Source of the DNA: HKST-UBA85 sp035654775
GTDB lineage: Bacteria; Bacteroidota; Bacteroidia; Flavobacteriales; Flavobacteriaceae
DNA: 21,135 bases
Direction of reading: 5' to 3'
Assembly (NCBI GenBank): GCA_035654775.1
Contig: DASRWB010000026.1
Span: 1-21,135 of the forward strand
Part shown: one piece after another, positions 1 through 7,124 of the stretch
Position numbering within the stretch: position 1 is the stretch's first letter
Layout: each line of letters starts with the position of its first letter
The notes under the pieces: model-generated
Databases searched by the model: none
What the model was told of the DNA's origin: nothing
What the model saw: the letters and a program-made list of their open reading frames with translations, nothing else
Program-made: the position numbers and the translations under genes

Positions 1-479
1 TCGAGTAAGATAAAACTGGGGTCGGTGGCCAGTGCCCGTGCAATTTCGGTTCTTCGGCGTTCGCCACCGGAAAGCAGGTCGCCACGATTTTTACGTATGT
101 GTCCCAGTCCAAATTCTTCAATGAGCGATTCCATTTTATGGAGTTGTTCTTTTTTGCTGAGTTTGGTAAGTTGCAATACACTTAGGATATTGTCTTCAAT
201 ACTGAGTTTTCGAAAAACGGAAGCTTCCTGAGCCAGATACCCAATGCCGTTTTGAGCCCGTTTGTACATCGGGAATTTGGTAATGTTGGTCTGGTCCAGG
301 TGGATGTTACCTCCGTTGGGTTTTATCAATCCCACAATCATGTAAAAGGAAGTGGTTTTACCGGCACCATTGGGTCCCAACAGTCCCACAATTTCACCCT
401 GCGCTACTTTGAGCGATACGTCTTTTACCACTTTACGCCCGTTGTAGGCTTTCATTAAATTGTCTGCTCGTAAAATCAT
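1..479 (-). CDS. lptB: LPS export ABC transporter ATPase LptB (5' portion, cut by window edge)
   Basis: This is the ATPase that powers lipopolysaccharide extraction from the inner membrane, working under LptFG on the cytoplasmic side. The start ATG is at 477-479 and 159 codons are visible before the window ends, out of about 240 usual for LptB. The Walker A motif GPNGAGKTT lies at residues 35-43, the Q-loop region IGYLAQEASVF at about 79-89, and the ABC signature LLSGGERRR at about 135-143. The window stops at FILL, just before the Walker B Asp. The FPMYKRAQNGIGYLAQE stretch and the LSGGERRR (rather than LSGGQ) signature are typical of LptB and separate it from other ABC ATPases. It lies 72 bases downstream of the CMD gene on the same strand. 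The C-terminal half cannot be judged. Confidence 0.93.
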   Translation of the reverse strand, partial: MILRADNLMKAYNGRKVVKDVSLKVAQGEIVGLLGPNGAGKTTSFYMIVGLIKPNGGNIHLDQTNITKFPMYKRAQNGIGYLAQEASVFRKLSIEDNILSVLQLTKLSKKEQLHKMESLIEEFGLGHIRKNRGDLLSGGERRRTEIARALATDPSFILL

Positions 480-520
480 GCTGCGGCTTTTGTGTTTAAA
501 AATACTAAAATTGAAACGAT

Positions 521-536
521 CGGTAACAGCATACCG
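521..536 (-). terminator. small hairpin between CMD gene and lptB
   Basis: CGGTA (521-525) and TACCG (532-536) form a 5-bp stem with a 6-base loop, just past the CMD stop codon on the minus strand. The sequence that follows on that strand is T-rich but has no solid T run. It may weaken read-through into lptB or be only a small mRNA structure. A near-match -7 element (TAttTTTA) between the hairpin and the lptB start hints at an lptB promoter of its own. Confidence 0.25.
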
Positions 537-551
537 GATTTTATCAAAAAA

Positions 552-902
552 TTAACGTTGTGCCTCCAAAGCTTCCCAGAATTCGTAGGCCTTTCTGAGG
601 TGGGGAATGACTATGGTTCCGCCCACTAAGGTGGCAATGCTCAGGGCTTCCATCACTTCTTCTTTGGTCAGGCCTTCTTTGAAGCAGGTTTCCAGGTGAT
701 ATTTTATGCAATCGTCGCATCGCAATACGGCCGAAGCCACCAGTCCCAGGAGTTCTTTGGTTTTTACATCCAGGGCACCGGCCTGATAGGCGTTGGTGTC
801 GAGGTTGAAAATGCGCTTGATTATCTTATTGTTATCGCTTAACAGTTTGTCGTTCATCTTGGAGCGATAGGCGTTAAATTGAGAGACGAGATCTGTAGTC
901 AT
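552..902 (-). CDS. carboxymuconolactone decarboxylase family protein (AhpD-like)
   Basis: A 116-residue single-domain protein of the CMD/AhpD fold. The redox motif is visible: Glu50, then Cys62-x-x-Cys65 and His69 in the stretch RCDDCIKYH. This is the AhpD-type proton-relay arrangement and suggests a thiol-based peroxidase or disulfide-reductase role rather than the lactone decarboxylase reaction that named the family. The C-terminal half (EEVMEALSIATLVGGT) is the usual helical part. Its ATG abuts the tatC stop codon with no gap, so it is almost certainly cotranscribed and translationally coupled with tatC. It has no signal peptide, so it should be cytoplasmic. The family call is firm, but the substrate is unknown. 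Confidence 0.88.
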   Translation of the reverse strand: MTTDLVSQFNAYRSKMNDKLLSDNNKIIKRIFNLDTNAYQAGALDVKTKELLGLVASAVLRCDDCIKYHLETCFKEGLTKEEVMEALSIATLVGGTIVIPHLRKAYEFWEALEAQR

Positions 903-1727
903 TTATTGATTTTTTAGTGCGTTTTTCGCTTGTTTTTTAAGCACATATTTAGAGATGTATATGCTTATTTCGTATAAAATAAGTACCGGTATGGCTACAA
1001 TAATCTGGCTGGCCACATCCGGAGGTGTGATAACGGCTGAGACAATTAAAACAATCACCAAAGCGTATTTTCGGTAGGTTCTTAAAAACTGAGGCGTTAC
1101 CAGGCCTACTTTGGTCAGGAAATAGATGAGAATGGGCAATTCAAAAATAAGTCCGCAGGCCAGTGTGCAGGCTCTGATCAGGCCAATGTAACTGTTTAAA
1201 TCGAAGTCGTTATGTACCCGGCTGCTTACGCTGTAACTTCCGAGGAAGTTTATGGATAAAGGGCACACCACATAGTACCCGAAAAGCACACCTATAAAGA
1301 AAAGCAAGGAAGCCACCAGGATAAACCCTCTGGAATGTTTTCGTTCGTTATGGTATAATCCGGGGCTTATAAACCTCCAGAACTCGTACAGTACGTATGG
1401 AAAAGCAATAATAAAGCCAAAGGTAATGGAAGTCCACAAGTGAGCTGAAAACTGTCCAGAAACGGTACGGCTTTGAATTTCGAAGGCAATTTCCTTAAGG
1501 CAGAAACTTTCGTCAAGTCCCAAAAACTGCGAGACTTTACACAGGATATTGTAGGTTGCAAAATCGGGATTAGCCGGACCCAGAAGTAAGGTGTCAAAGA
1601 CAAAAGATTTGGCGGTGAAGGCGAAAATACCGGCTATTACCACGGCTAAGGTTGCCCGTATTAAATGCCAGCGCAGTTCTTCCAGGTGGTCTAAAAACGA
1701 CATTGCATTTGTGTCTTTTGTTGCCAT
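903..1727 (-). CDS. tatC: Sec-independent (twin-arginine) translocase subunit TatC
   Basis: The multi-spanning receptor of the Tat system, which binds twin-arginine signal peptides of folded substrates at the inner membrane. It has 274 residues, slightly longer than the roughly 255 of E. coli. The N-terminal cytoplasmic motif MSFLDHLEELRWHLIR is at residues 9-24. The conserved FWRFISPGLYHNERK loop and several hydrophobic spans follow, with a basic lysine-rich tail. The first periplasmic loop is enlarged and holds Cys63 and Cys76. The start ATG is at 1725-1727, and Met9 would be an alternative. It is separated from kdsD by one base and abuts the CMD gene, forming a tight minus-strand operon. 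No tatA or tatB gene is in the window, so the partner must be encoded elsewhere. Confidence 0.96.
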   Translation of the reverse strand: MATKDTNAMSFLDHLEELRWHLIRATLAVVIAGIFAFTAKSFVFDTLLLGPANPDFATYNILCKVSQFLGLDESFCLKEIAFEIQSRTVSGQFSAHLWTSITFGFIIAFPYVLYEFWRFISPGLYHNERKHSRGFILVASLLFFIGVLFGYYVVCPLSINFLGSYSVSSRVHNDFDLNSYIGLIRACTLACGLIFELPILIYFLTKVGLVTPQFLRTYRKYALVIVLIVSAVITPPDVASQIIVAIPVLILYEISIYISKYVLKKQAKNALKNQ

Positions 1728-1728
1728 T

Positions 1729-2694
1729 TTAAATAATCCCTTCCTTAATTAAATTATGCAGGTGTACCACACCCTGGTATTTTTCATTTTTTTCAACCAG
1801 CAGTTGCGATATGCCGTGTGTTTCCATGAGCTCCATAGCGTCAACAGCCATGGCGTTGTGTGCAATGCGTTTGGGGTTTGCGCTCATGATATCCTTTGCG
1901 GTAAGCGAGGTAAAGTCGGTACCTTTGCTAAGCATACGTCGTAAATCACCATCGGTGATAATTCCTACAATTTTATCGTCACTTACTACGGCTGTTACGC
2001 CCAGCATTTTTTCGGAAATCTCAATAATCACCTCTTTTATGTTGGTTTCAGGAGCGACCTTGGGCTTCATGTTTTGCGAGGAAAGGTCGTTGACTCTCAG
2101 GTAGAGTTTTTTGCCCAGAGAGCCGCCGGGATGATACTTTGCAAAGTCTTTGCTGGAAAACCCTCTGAGTTCCAAAAGGCAGATGGCCAGGGCATCGCCC
2201 ATAACCAGCTGTGCCGTGGTACTGGTTGTAGGCGCCAGATTGTTGGGGCAAGCTTCTTTTTCTACGTAGGTATTGATGACGTAATCGCAATTTTGAGCCA
2301 AAAACGAATCTTTGTTTCCGGTTAGGGCAATCATACTGTTGTTGGCATTTTTGATTAAAGGCACCAGCACTTTAATTTCGGGAGTATTCCCGCTTTTTGA
2401 TATACATATTACCACATCGTCTTTCTGAATAAGCCCCAAATCGCCGTGAATGGCATCAGCGGCATGCATAAAGACCGATGGCGTACCGGTGGAGTTTAAG
2501 GTAGCCACAATTTTACTGGCAATGATAGCGCTTTTGCCAATGCCGGTAATCACAACACGTCCTTTGGCTTTCAGAATAAGGGCCACACTGGCAGCAAAAT
2601 CGTCGTCCAATAAGGTGGCCAGATGGGCAATAGCCTTACTTTCTGTAGTTATGGTTTTAAGGGCGGTGTTTAGTATAGCCTGTTTTGTGTTCAA
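1729..2694 (-). CDS. kdsD: KpsF/GutQ family arabinose 5-phosphate isomerase
   Basis: It interconverts ribulose 5-phosphate and arabinose 5-phosphate, the first step to Kdo for the lipopolysaccharide core. It has 321 residues. The SIS domain spans roughly residues 35-170, with GIGKS at 51-55, SGNTPE at 101-106, PTTSTT at 155-160 and HPGGSLGK at 188-195. Two CBS domains fill about 205-262 and 266-321. This SIS-CBS-CBS layout is the usual one for the family. The start appears to be TTG at 2692-2694. An in-frame stop lies at 2710-2712, and no ATG or GTG occurs between it and the conserved N-terminus. tatC follows one base after the stop. Its function fits with lptB in the same cluster. A capsule-specific paralogue is possible but less likely in this context. 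Confidence 0.93.
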   Translation of the reverse strand: MNTKQAILNTALKTITTESKAIAHLATLLDDDFAASVALILKAKGRVVITGIGKSAIIASKIVATLNSTGTPSVFMHAADAIHGDLGLIQKDDVVICISKSGNTPEIKVLVPLIKNANNSMIALTGNKDSFLAQNCDYVINTYVEKEACPNNLAPTTSTTAQLVMGDALAICLLELRGFSSKDFAKYHPGGSLGKKLYLRVNDLSSQNMKPKVAPETNIKEVIIEISEKMLGVTAVVSDDKIVGIITDGDLRRMLSKGTDFTSLTAKDIMSANPKRIAHNAMAVDAMELMETHGISQLLVEKNEKYQGVVHLHNLIKEGII

Positions 2695-2748
2695 AATTTT
2701 ATACTTTTTTTAAGTTGACACTTCTATTTATTTTTTTATCTTTAAATA

Positions 2749-2817
2749 ATGCAACGTAAGAAAATAGTTCTTACCAAGTATTTTGCTACAAAGCTAACAA
2801 AAAAGAGGGTTATCTAA
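2749..2817 (+). other. possible 22-codon leader ORF upstream of recQ
   Basis: ATG at 2749 opens a 22-codon frame ending at TAA 2815-2817. It is very rich in Lys and Arg (QRKK near the start, TKKR near the end). A near-match to the Bacteroidota -7 element (TAtcTTTA, 2737-2744) ends four bases before its ATG, and an inverted repeat starts two bases after its stop. It resembles no protein I know. Short chance frames are common in AT-rich spacer, so this is only a candidate. Confidence 0.2.
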
Positions 2818-2819
2818 AT

Positions 2820-2859
2820 ACACAAGCGCATTAAATAACAGCCATGTACCGGCTTGTGT
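2820..2859 (+). repeat. inverted repeat in the kdsD-recQ intergenic region
   Basis: ACACAAGC (2820-2827) and GCTTGTGT (2852-2859) are perfect 8-base inverted repeats around a 24-base loop, followed by a T-rich stretch with no long T run. A second, smaller hairpin can use the same right arm: AGCC 2840-2843 with GGCT 2851-2854. It could be an mRNA structure in the recQ leader, a weak terminator or an operator. Confidence 0.4.
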
Positions 2860-2894
2860 GTTTTGATTATTTATTAAAATTAAAACGATAGATT

Positions 2895-5093
2895 TTGACA
2901 AGTGAGATTGATGTACATTCAGCGCTAAAAAAATATTTTGGATTCAGCGCATTCAAAGGATTACAAGAAGAAGTAATACAAACTGTCCTTTCCCAAAAAA
3001 ACACTTTTGTTATCATGCCCACAGGCGGCGGAAAATCGCTGTGCTATCAGTTGCCGGCCTTAATGCAGGAAGGCACTGCCATTGTGGTATCGCCTTTAAT
3101 CGCACTGATGAAAAATCAGGTAGATGCCATTCGAGGGGTTTCTGACCATGAAGGAGTTGCACATGTACTGAATTCCTCCTTAAACAAAACGGAGGTAAAG
3201 CGGGTAAAGAGCGATATAGAAAACGGCATTACCAAATTGCTGTATGTGGCTCCGGAATCCTTGACAAAAGAAGATTACGTCACTTTTTTAAAACGGGTTA
3301 AAATTTCGTTTCTCGCCATAGACGAAGCCCATTGCATCAGCGAATGGGGACACGATTTCCGACCTGAATACAGAAATTTGCGTCATATCATTAAACGTAT
3401 AGGAAACGATATCCCTATAATTGCGCTAACTGCGACGGCTACGCCAAAAGTTCAGGAGGACATTTTGAAAAATTTAGGCATTACCGATGCCGTTACTTTT
3501 AAAGCCTCGTTTAACCGGCCTAATTTATATTATGAAGTACGACCCAAGACCAAAAACGTAGATGCCGATATTATTCGCTTTATCAAGCAAAACCAGGGCA
3601 AAAGCGGGATTGTATATTGCTTAAGCCGAAAGCGGGTGGAAGAGCTGGCGCAGGTACTTCAGGTAAACAACATCAAAGCCGTGCCCTATCACGCCGGGCT
3701 GGATGCCAAAACCCGATCCAGTCATCAAGATATGTTTTTAATGGAAGATGTAGATGTGGTTGTTGCCACCATAGCTTTTGGAATGGGCATAGACAAGCCC
3801 GATGTGCGCTATGTGATTCATCACGACATTCCCAAAAGTATAGAAAGCTATTATCAGGAAACCGGACGTGCAGGACGCGATGGCGGTGAAGGCCATTGTC
3901 TGGCTTTTTATGCCTACAAAGACATAGAAAAGCTGGAAAAGTTTATGTCCGGAAAACCTGTAGCCGAGCAGGAAATAGGACATGCTTTACTTCAGGAAAT
4001 GGTTGCCTATGCCGAAACCTCTGTTTCCCGGCGCAAGTTTATTCTGCATTATTTTGGCGAAGAATTTGACAATGAAACCGGTGAAGGCGGTGATATGGAT
4101 GATAACGTAAGGCATCCCAAAAAGAAATTTGAAGCGCAGGATGATGCATTGTTGTTGCTAAAAACCGTAAAAGAGACAAACGAAAAATACAAATCCAAAG
4201 ATTTGGTGAATGTAATAGTAGGCAAAGCCAATGCGCTTATCAAGTCGCATAAAACCGATGAGCAATCGTTTTTTGGTTTAGGTAAAGCCAAAGAGAAAAA
4301 ACATTGGATGGCTTTATTGCGACAACTGCTGGTAGGCGGATACTTGAAAAAAGATATCGAAACCTATGGCATCATAAAGTTGAGTGAACAAGGACATCAC
4401 TTTATTGACCAGCCTACCTCTTTTATGATGACAGAAGACCACGTTTTTGACGATGACCAAGACGACTCCATAGTCACGGCAGCCAAAGGCAGTGCCGGTG
4501 TGGTAGATGAAGTGCTAATGGAAATGTTAAAAGATTTACGAAAAAAGAATGCCAAAAAACTGGGGGTGCCTCCGTTTGTTATTTTCCAGGATCCTTCGCT
4601 GGAAGACATGGCATTGAAATATCCGGTGACTTTAGATGAATTGGCCAATGTACACGGAGTAGGTGACGGTAAAGCCAAAAAATACGGCAAGGACTTTATT
4701 GCACTCATTGGTCGCTATGTAGAAGACAACGACATCATCCGGCCTGACGATTTGGTGGTAAAAAGCACCGGAAGCAATTCGGCACTGAAACTTTACATTA
4801 TTCAGAATATAGACCGAAAATTGCCACTGGACGATATTGCCGCAGCCAAGGGTATGGAAATGCCTGAGTTTATTAAGGAAATGGAAGCCATTGTGTACTC
4901 CGGAACCAAATTAAATATAGACTACTGGATTAACGAAATTCTGGACGACGAACAGCAAGAGGAAATTCACGAGTATTTTATGGAAGCCGACACCGACAAA
5001 ATTTCTAAAGCCATTGATGAGTTTGAAGGCGATTACGACGATGAAGAGTTGCGGCTCTACCGCATAAAATTTATCAGTGAAGTAGCCAACTAA
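2895..5093 (+). CDS. recQ: ATP-dependent DNA helicase RecQ
   Basis: A 3'-to-5' DNA helicase of recombination and fork repair, 732 residues. The order is: DEAH helicase domain with Walker A MPTGGGKS (residues 41-48), DEAH box (143-146) and the aromatic loop CISEWGHDFRPEY; helicase C domain ending in the arginine-finger region QETGRAGRDG; then RQC winged helix and an HRDC domain at about 537-612. A further acidic C-terminal segment of about 110 residues resembles a helicase-associated helix-turn-helix module. The zinc-binding subdomain has no cysteines: Ser378 stands where E. coli has the first Cys, and GEGGDMDDN replaces the CxxCxxC part. The start must be TTG at 2895, because TAG lies at 2889-2891 and the next Met is in Walker A; an ATT at 2892 is the only other candidate. 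It diverges from kdsD. Confidence 0.96.
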   Translation: MTSEIDVHSALKKYFGFSAFKGLQEEVIQTVLSQKNTFVIMPTGGGKSLCYQLPALMQEGTAIVVSPLIALMKNQVDAIRGVSDHEGVAHVLNSSLNKTEVKRVKSDIENGITKLLYVAPESLTKEDYVTFLKRVKISFLAIDEAHCISEWGHDFRPEYRNLRHIIKRIGNDIPIIALTATATPKVQEDILKNLGITDAVTFKASFNRPNLYYEVRPKTKNVDADIIRFIKQNQGKSGIVYCLSRKRVEELAQVLQVNNIKAVPYHAGLDAKTRSSHQDMFLMEDVDVVVATIAFGMGIDKPDVRYVIHHDIPKSIESYYQETGRAGRDGGEGHCLAFYAYKDIEKLEKFMSGKPVAEQEIGHALLQEMVAYAETSVSRRKFILHYFGEEFDNETGEGGDMDDNVRHPKKKFEAQDDALLLLKTVKETNEKYKSKDLVNVIVGKANALIKSHKTDEQSFFGLGKAKEKKHWMALLRQLLVGGYLKKDIETYGIIKLSEQGHHFIDQPTSFMMTEDHVFDDDQDDSIVTAAKGSAGVVDEVLMEMLKDLRKKNAKKLGVPPFVIFQDPSLEDMALKYPVTLDELANVHGVGDGKAKKYGKDFIALIGRYVEDNDIIRPDDLVVKSTGSNSALKLYIIQNIDRKLPLDDIAAAKGMEMPEFIKEMEAIVYSGTKLNIDYWINEILDDEQQEEIHEYFMEADTDKISKAIDEFEGDYDDEELRLYRIKFISEVAN

Positions 5094-5137
5094 GCAGCGC
5101 ATGGCGTTAAGCATTCTTTTAATACCCGGTATATACA

Positions 5138-5168
5138 TTGCTCAATTTTAATGAAACCAGTATCTTTG
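5138..5168 (+). promoter_or_regulatory. Bacteroidota-type promoter of the PPIase gene
   Basis: TTG at 5138-5140 (-33) and TAtcTTTG at 5161-5168 (-7) are separated by 20 bases, matching the known flavobacterial sigma consensus. Transcription would start near 5173, giving a leader of about 23 bases to the ATG at 5196. This makes the isomerase gene independent of recQ. Confidence 0.7.
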
Positions 5169-5195
5169 CCGTTCATTATAAAAAAATAAGACAAG

Positions 5196-6128
5196 ATGCA
5201 AGAGGGTTTATATGCCAAATTCAACACGCCAAAAGGCGAAATACGAATTCAATTAGAATATCAAAAAACCCCGGGAACCGTGGGTAATTTTGTCGCTTTA
5301 GCCGAAGGGAATCTGGAGAACAGTGCAAAAAAGCAAGGCACACCGTATTACAACGGATTGACTTTTCATCGGGTAATCGCTGATTTTATGATTCAGGGCG
5401 GTTGTCCGCAGGGAACCGGAACCGGAAATCCGGGTTATCAGTTTGATGATGAATTTCATCCCGATTTAAAACACGATGCCCCGGGTATTTTATCTATGGC
5501 TAATGCCGGTCCGGGAACCAACGGCAGTCAGTTTTTTATTACTCATGTACCTACACCTTGGCTAGATGGAAACCATACGGTTTTTGGCAAGGTTGTTAGC
5601 GGTCAGGAAGTGGTGGATGCCATAGCCCAAGGCGATACTATAGAAAGTATAGAAATAGAAAGAATAGGCGAAGAAGCCGAAAAATTTAATGCCGTAGAAG
5701 CGTTCCGGACTTTTGAAGGCGCCCGTGAAAAAAGACTGGCTGAAGAAAAAGCCGCAGCTCAGGCGGCCATAGAACGCCTTGCTGCGGGTTTTGATGAAAC
5801 AGAAAGCGGCTTGCGGTATAAAATTATTCAAAAAGGTGAAGGTGCCAAGCCTGTTCAAGGGCAAACCGTAGCTGTGCACTACAAAGGACAGTTGACCGAC
5901 GGAACTGTTTTTGATTCTTCCTACAAGCGTAATGAGCCCCTGGAATTTCCCGTTGGTGTTGGTCAAGTTATCCCGGGTTGGGACGAAGGTATTATGTTGC
6001 TTCAGGTTGGGGATAAAGCCCGGCTGGTTATTCCCAGTCATTTAGGATACGGAAGCCGTGGCGCCGGTGGCGTTATTCCACCCAATGCCCATTTGATTTT
6101 TGATGTAGAGCTTATGGATATAAAATAA
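5196..6128 (+). CDS. dual-domain peptidyl-prolyl isomerase (cyclophilin-FKBP fusion)
   Basis: A 310-residue protein joining two unrelated proline isomerase folds. Residues 1 to about 165 form a cyclophilin domain: FHRVIADFMIQGG with the catalytic Arg59, then AGPGTNGSQFFIT and WLDGNHTVFGKV. Residues about 165-205 are an Ala/Glu-rich, probably helical linker. Residues about 206-310 form an FKBP domain: VAVHYKGQLTDGTVFD, QVIPGWDEG, PSHLGYGSRG and IPPNAHLIFDVEL. Both active sites look complete. No signal peptide is present, so it should act in the cytoplasm on nascent or misfolded proteins. Such cyclophilin-first fusions are known from flavobacteria and a few other lineages. It has its own promoter and a strong terminator, so it is monocistronic. 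Confidence 0.95.
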   Translation: MQEGLYAKFNTPKGEIRIQLEYQKTPGTVGNFVALAEGNLENSAKKQGTPYYNGLTFHRVIADFMIQGGCPQGTGTGNPGYQFDDEFHPDLKHDAPGILSMANAGPGTNGSQFFITHVPTPWLDGNHTVFGKVVSGQEVVDAIAQGDTIESIEIERIGEEAEKFNAVEAFRTFEGAREKRLAEEKAAAQAAIERLAAGFDETESGLRYKIIQKGEGAKPVQGQTVAVHYKGQLTDGTVFDSSYKRNEPLEFPVGVGQVIPGWDEGIMLLQVGDKARLVIPSHLGYGSRGAGGVIPPNAHLIFDVELMDIK

Positions 6129-6153
6129 GCTCAAAGACAAGGTATTTTTTTAG

Positions 6154-6182
6154 AAGCACTTCAGTATATGAAGTGCTTTTTT
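6154..6182 (+). terminator. rho-independent terminator after the PPIase gene
   Basis: AAGCACTTCA (6154-6163) pairs perfectly with TGAAGTGCTT (6169-6178) across a 5-base loop, followed by a T run to 6182. The T run overlaps the stop codon (6181-6183) of the converging thioredoxin-like gene. On the minus strand the hairpin is followed by A, not T, so it should work for the plus strand only. Confidence 0.88.
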
Positions 6183-6735
6183 ATTTCCACTTGATGTTGC
6201 ACCCAATGCTTGGTTTTTGTGCTTTGGTATTGGGCTTGTTTTGCAACAAGCAATCCAGCGCGTGTTCCAGGTCGAGTCCGGTTACCGGAACAGCATTGCC
6301 CGGACGCGAATCGTCCAGTTGCCCCCGGTATACGAGTTTCAGCGCGTGGTCAAACAGGTAAAGATCGGGTGTGCAGGCCGCATGGTAGGCTTTTGCAACT
6401 TCCTGACTTTCGTCGTAGAGATAGGGAAAAGGGTAGTGGTTTTCCTTAGCGTGGAGAGTCATTTTATCGGGTGCATCCTGCGGATAGGTTTTGGCGTCAT
6501 TACTTGAAATGGCTATAAAGCCTATCCCTTTCGGGCTATAGGTGTTGGCTGTTTTTACCAACTGTTCCTGAACGTGCAGCACAAACGGGCAGTGGTTGCA
6601 AATAAACATAATCACTGTACCTTTGTTTCCGGCAAGTTCCTCCAAACGGAAGGTGTTCCCGCTCAGGGTATCGGGTAATGTAAATTGCGGTGCTTTTGTG
6701 CCTAAAGGCAACATATTTGATGGAGTTCTAGCCAT
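6181..6735 (-). CDS. thioredoxin-like / AhpC-TSA family protein
   Basis: A 184-residue thioredoxin-fold protein with the redox motif C46-N-H-C49-P in FICNHCPFV. Upstream is the peroxiredoxin/TlpA-like entry APQFTLPDTLSG, and the later part carries FPYLYDESQEVAKAYHAACTPDLYLF with the cis-proline region. It resembles the widespread small family annotated simply as thioredoxin family protein, probably a cytoplasmic thiol oxidoreductase or peroxidase. No signal peptide or lipobox is evident. I place the start at ATG 6733-6735. An upstream in-frame TTG (6751-6753) falls inside a near-consensus -7 element and is unlikely. The stop codon sits in the T run of the opposing terminator. Its substrate is not evident. 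Confidence 0.85.
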   Translation of the reverse strand: MARTPSNMLPLGTKAPQFTLPDTLSGNTFRLEELAGNKGTVIMFICNHCPFVLHVQEQLVKTANTYSPKGIGFIAISSNDAKTYPQDAPDKMTLHAKENHYPFPYLYDESQEVAKAYHAACTPDLYLFDHALKLVYRGQLDDSRPGNAVPVTGLDLEHALDCLLQNKPNTKAQKPSIGCNIKWK

Positions 6736-6750
6736 TTTTTGTATTTTACG

Positions 6751-6758
6751 CAAATATC
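6751..6758 (-). promoter_or_regulatory. near-consensus -7 element for the thioredoxin-like gene
   Basis: On the minus strand 6758-6751 reads GAtaTTTG, one mismatch from TAnnTTTG. It lies 15 bases before the chosen ATG, leaving a leader of roughly ten bases. No clear -33 element was found. Confidence 0.35.
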
Positions 6759-6781
6759 TGAATTAATCTTAGTTTATAAAA

Positions 6782-7117
6782 ATGAATCACACCATCAGTT
6801 TTGAAGATTTTGCCAAAGTAGACATTCGTATCGGAACCATTATTGAAGTTCAGGATTTTCCTGAGGCCAGAAAACCGGCCTATTTGCTTACCCTGGATTT
6901 TGGAAGTCTGGGGATAAAAAAATCTTCGGCACAAATAACCGCTCTGTACAGTAAGGAAGCTTTGCTACATAGACAAGTAGCAGCGGTGGTTAATTTTCCC
7001 AAGAAACAAATAGCGAATAAAATCAGCGAATGTTTGGTTTTAGGGGCAGTTTCGGGTTCGGATGTTGTTTTGCTGACCCCTGAAAACGAAGCTGAAAACG
7101 GAACAACAGTATCCTAA
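6782..7117 (+). CDS. csaA: tRNA-binding protein, CsaA-like
   Basis: A 111-residue stand-alone tRNA-binding (OB-fold) domain. The hallmark FAKVDIRIGTIIEVQDFPEA is at about residues 10-29. SSAQIT follows, then the dimer-interface stretch VAAVVNFPKKQIANKISECL, LGAVSG and the C-terminal LLTPENE. Length and order match CsaA, a dimeric protein described as a secretion-related chaperone in Bacillus and known structurally to bind tRNA-like RNA. The physiological role outside Bacillus is not settled. The start ATG at 6782 lies 46 bases from the divergent thioredoxin-like gene. It is followed after 7 bases by the symporter gene, so the two are probably one transcript. I saw no good promoter match in the short spacer. 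Confidence 0.92.
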   Translation: MNHTISFEDFAKVDIRIGTIIEVQDFPEARKPAYLLTLDFGSLGIKKSSAQITALYSKEALLHRQVAAVVNFPKKQIANKISECLVLGAVSGSDVVLLTPENEAENGTTVS

Positions 7118-7124
7118 AGGATTT

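Noticed and set aside
5094..5125. possible hairpin after recQ (GCGC/GGCG region)
   Set aside because: Only three base pairs form and no proper T run follows; too weak to call a terminator.
5562..6041. 159-codon open frame on the minus strand inside the PPIase gene
   Set aside because: It lies wholly opposite two well-conserved domains, has no recognisable motif and is a shadow of the real gene.
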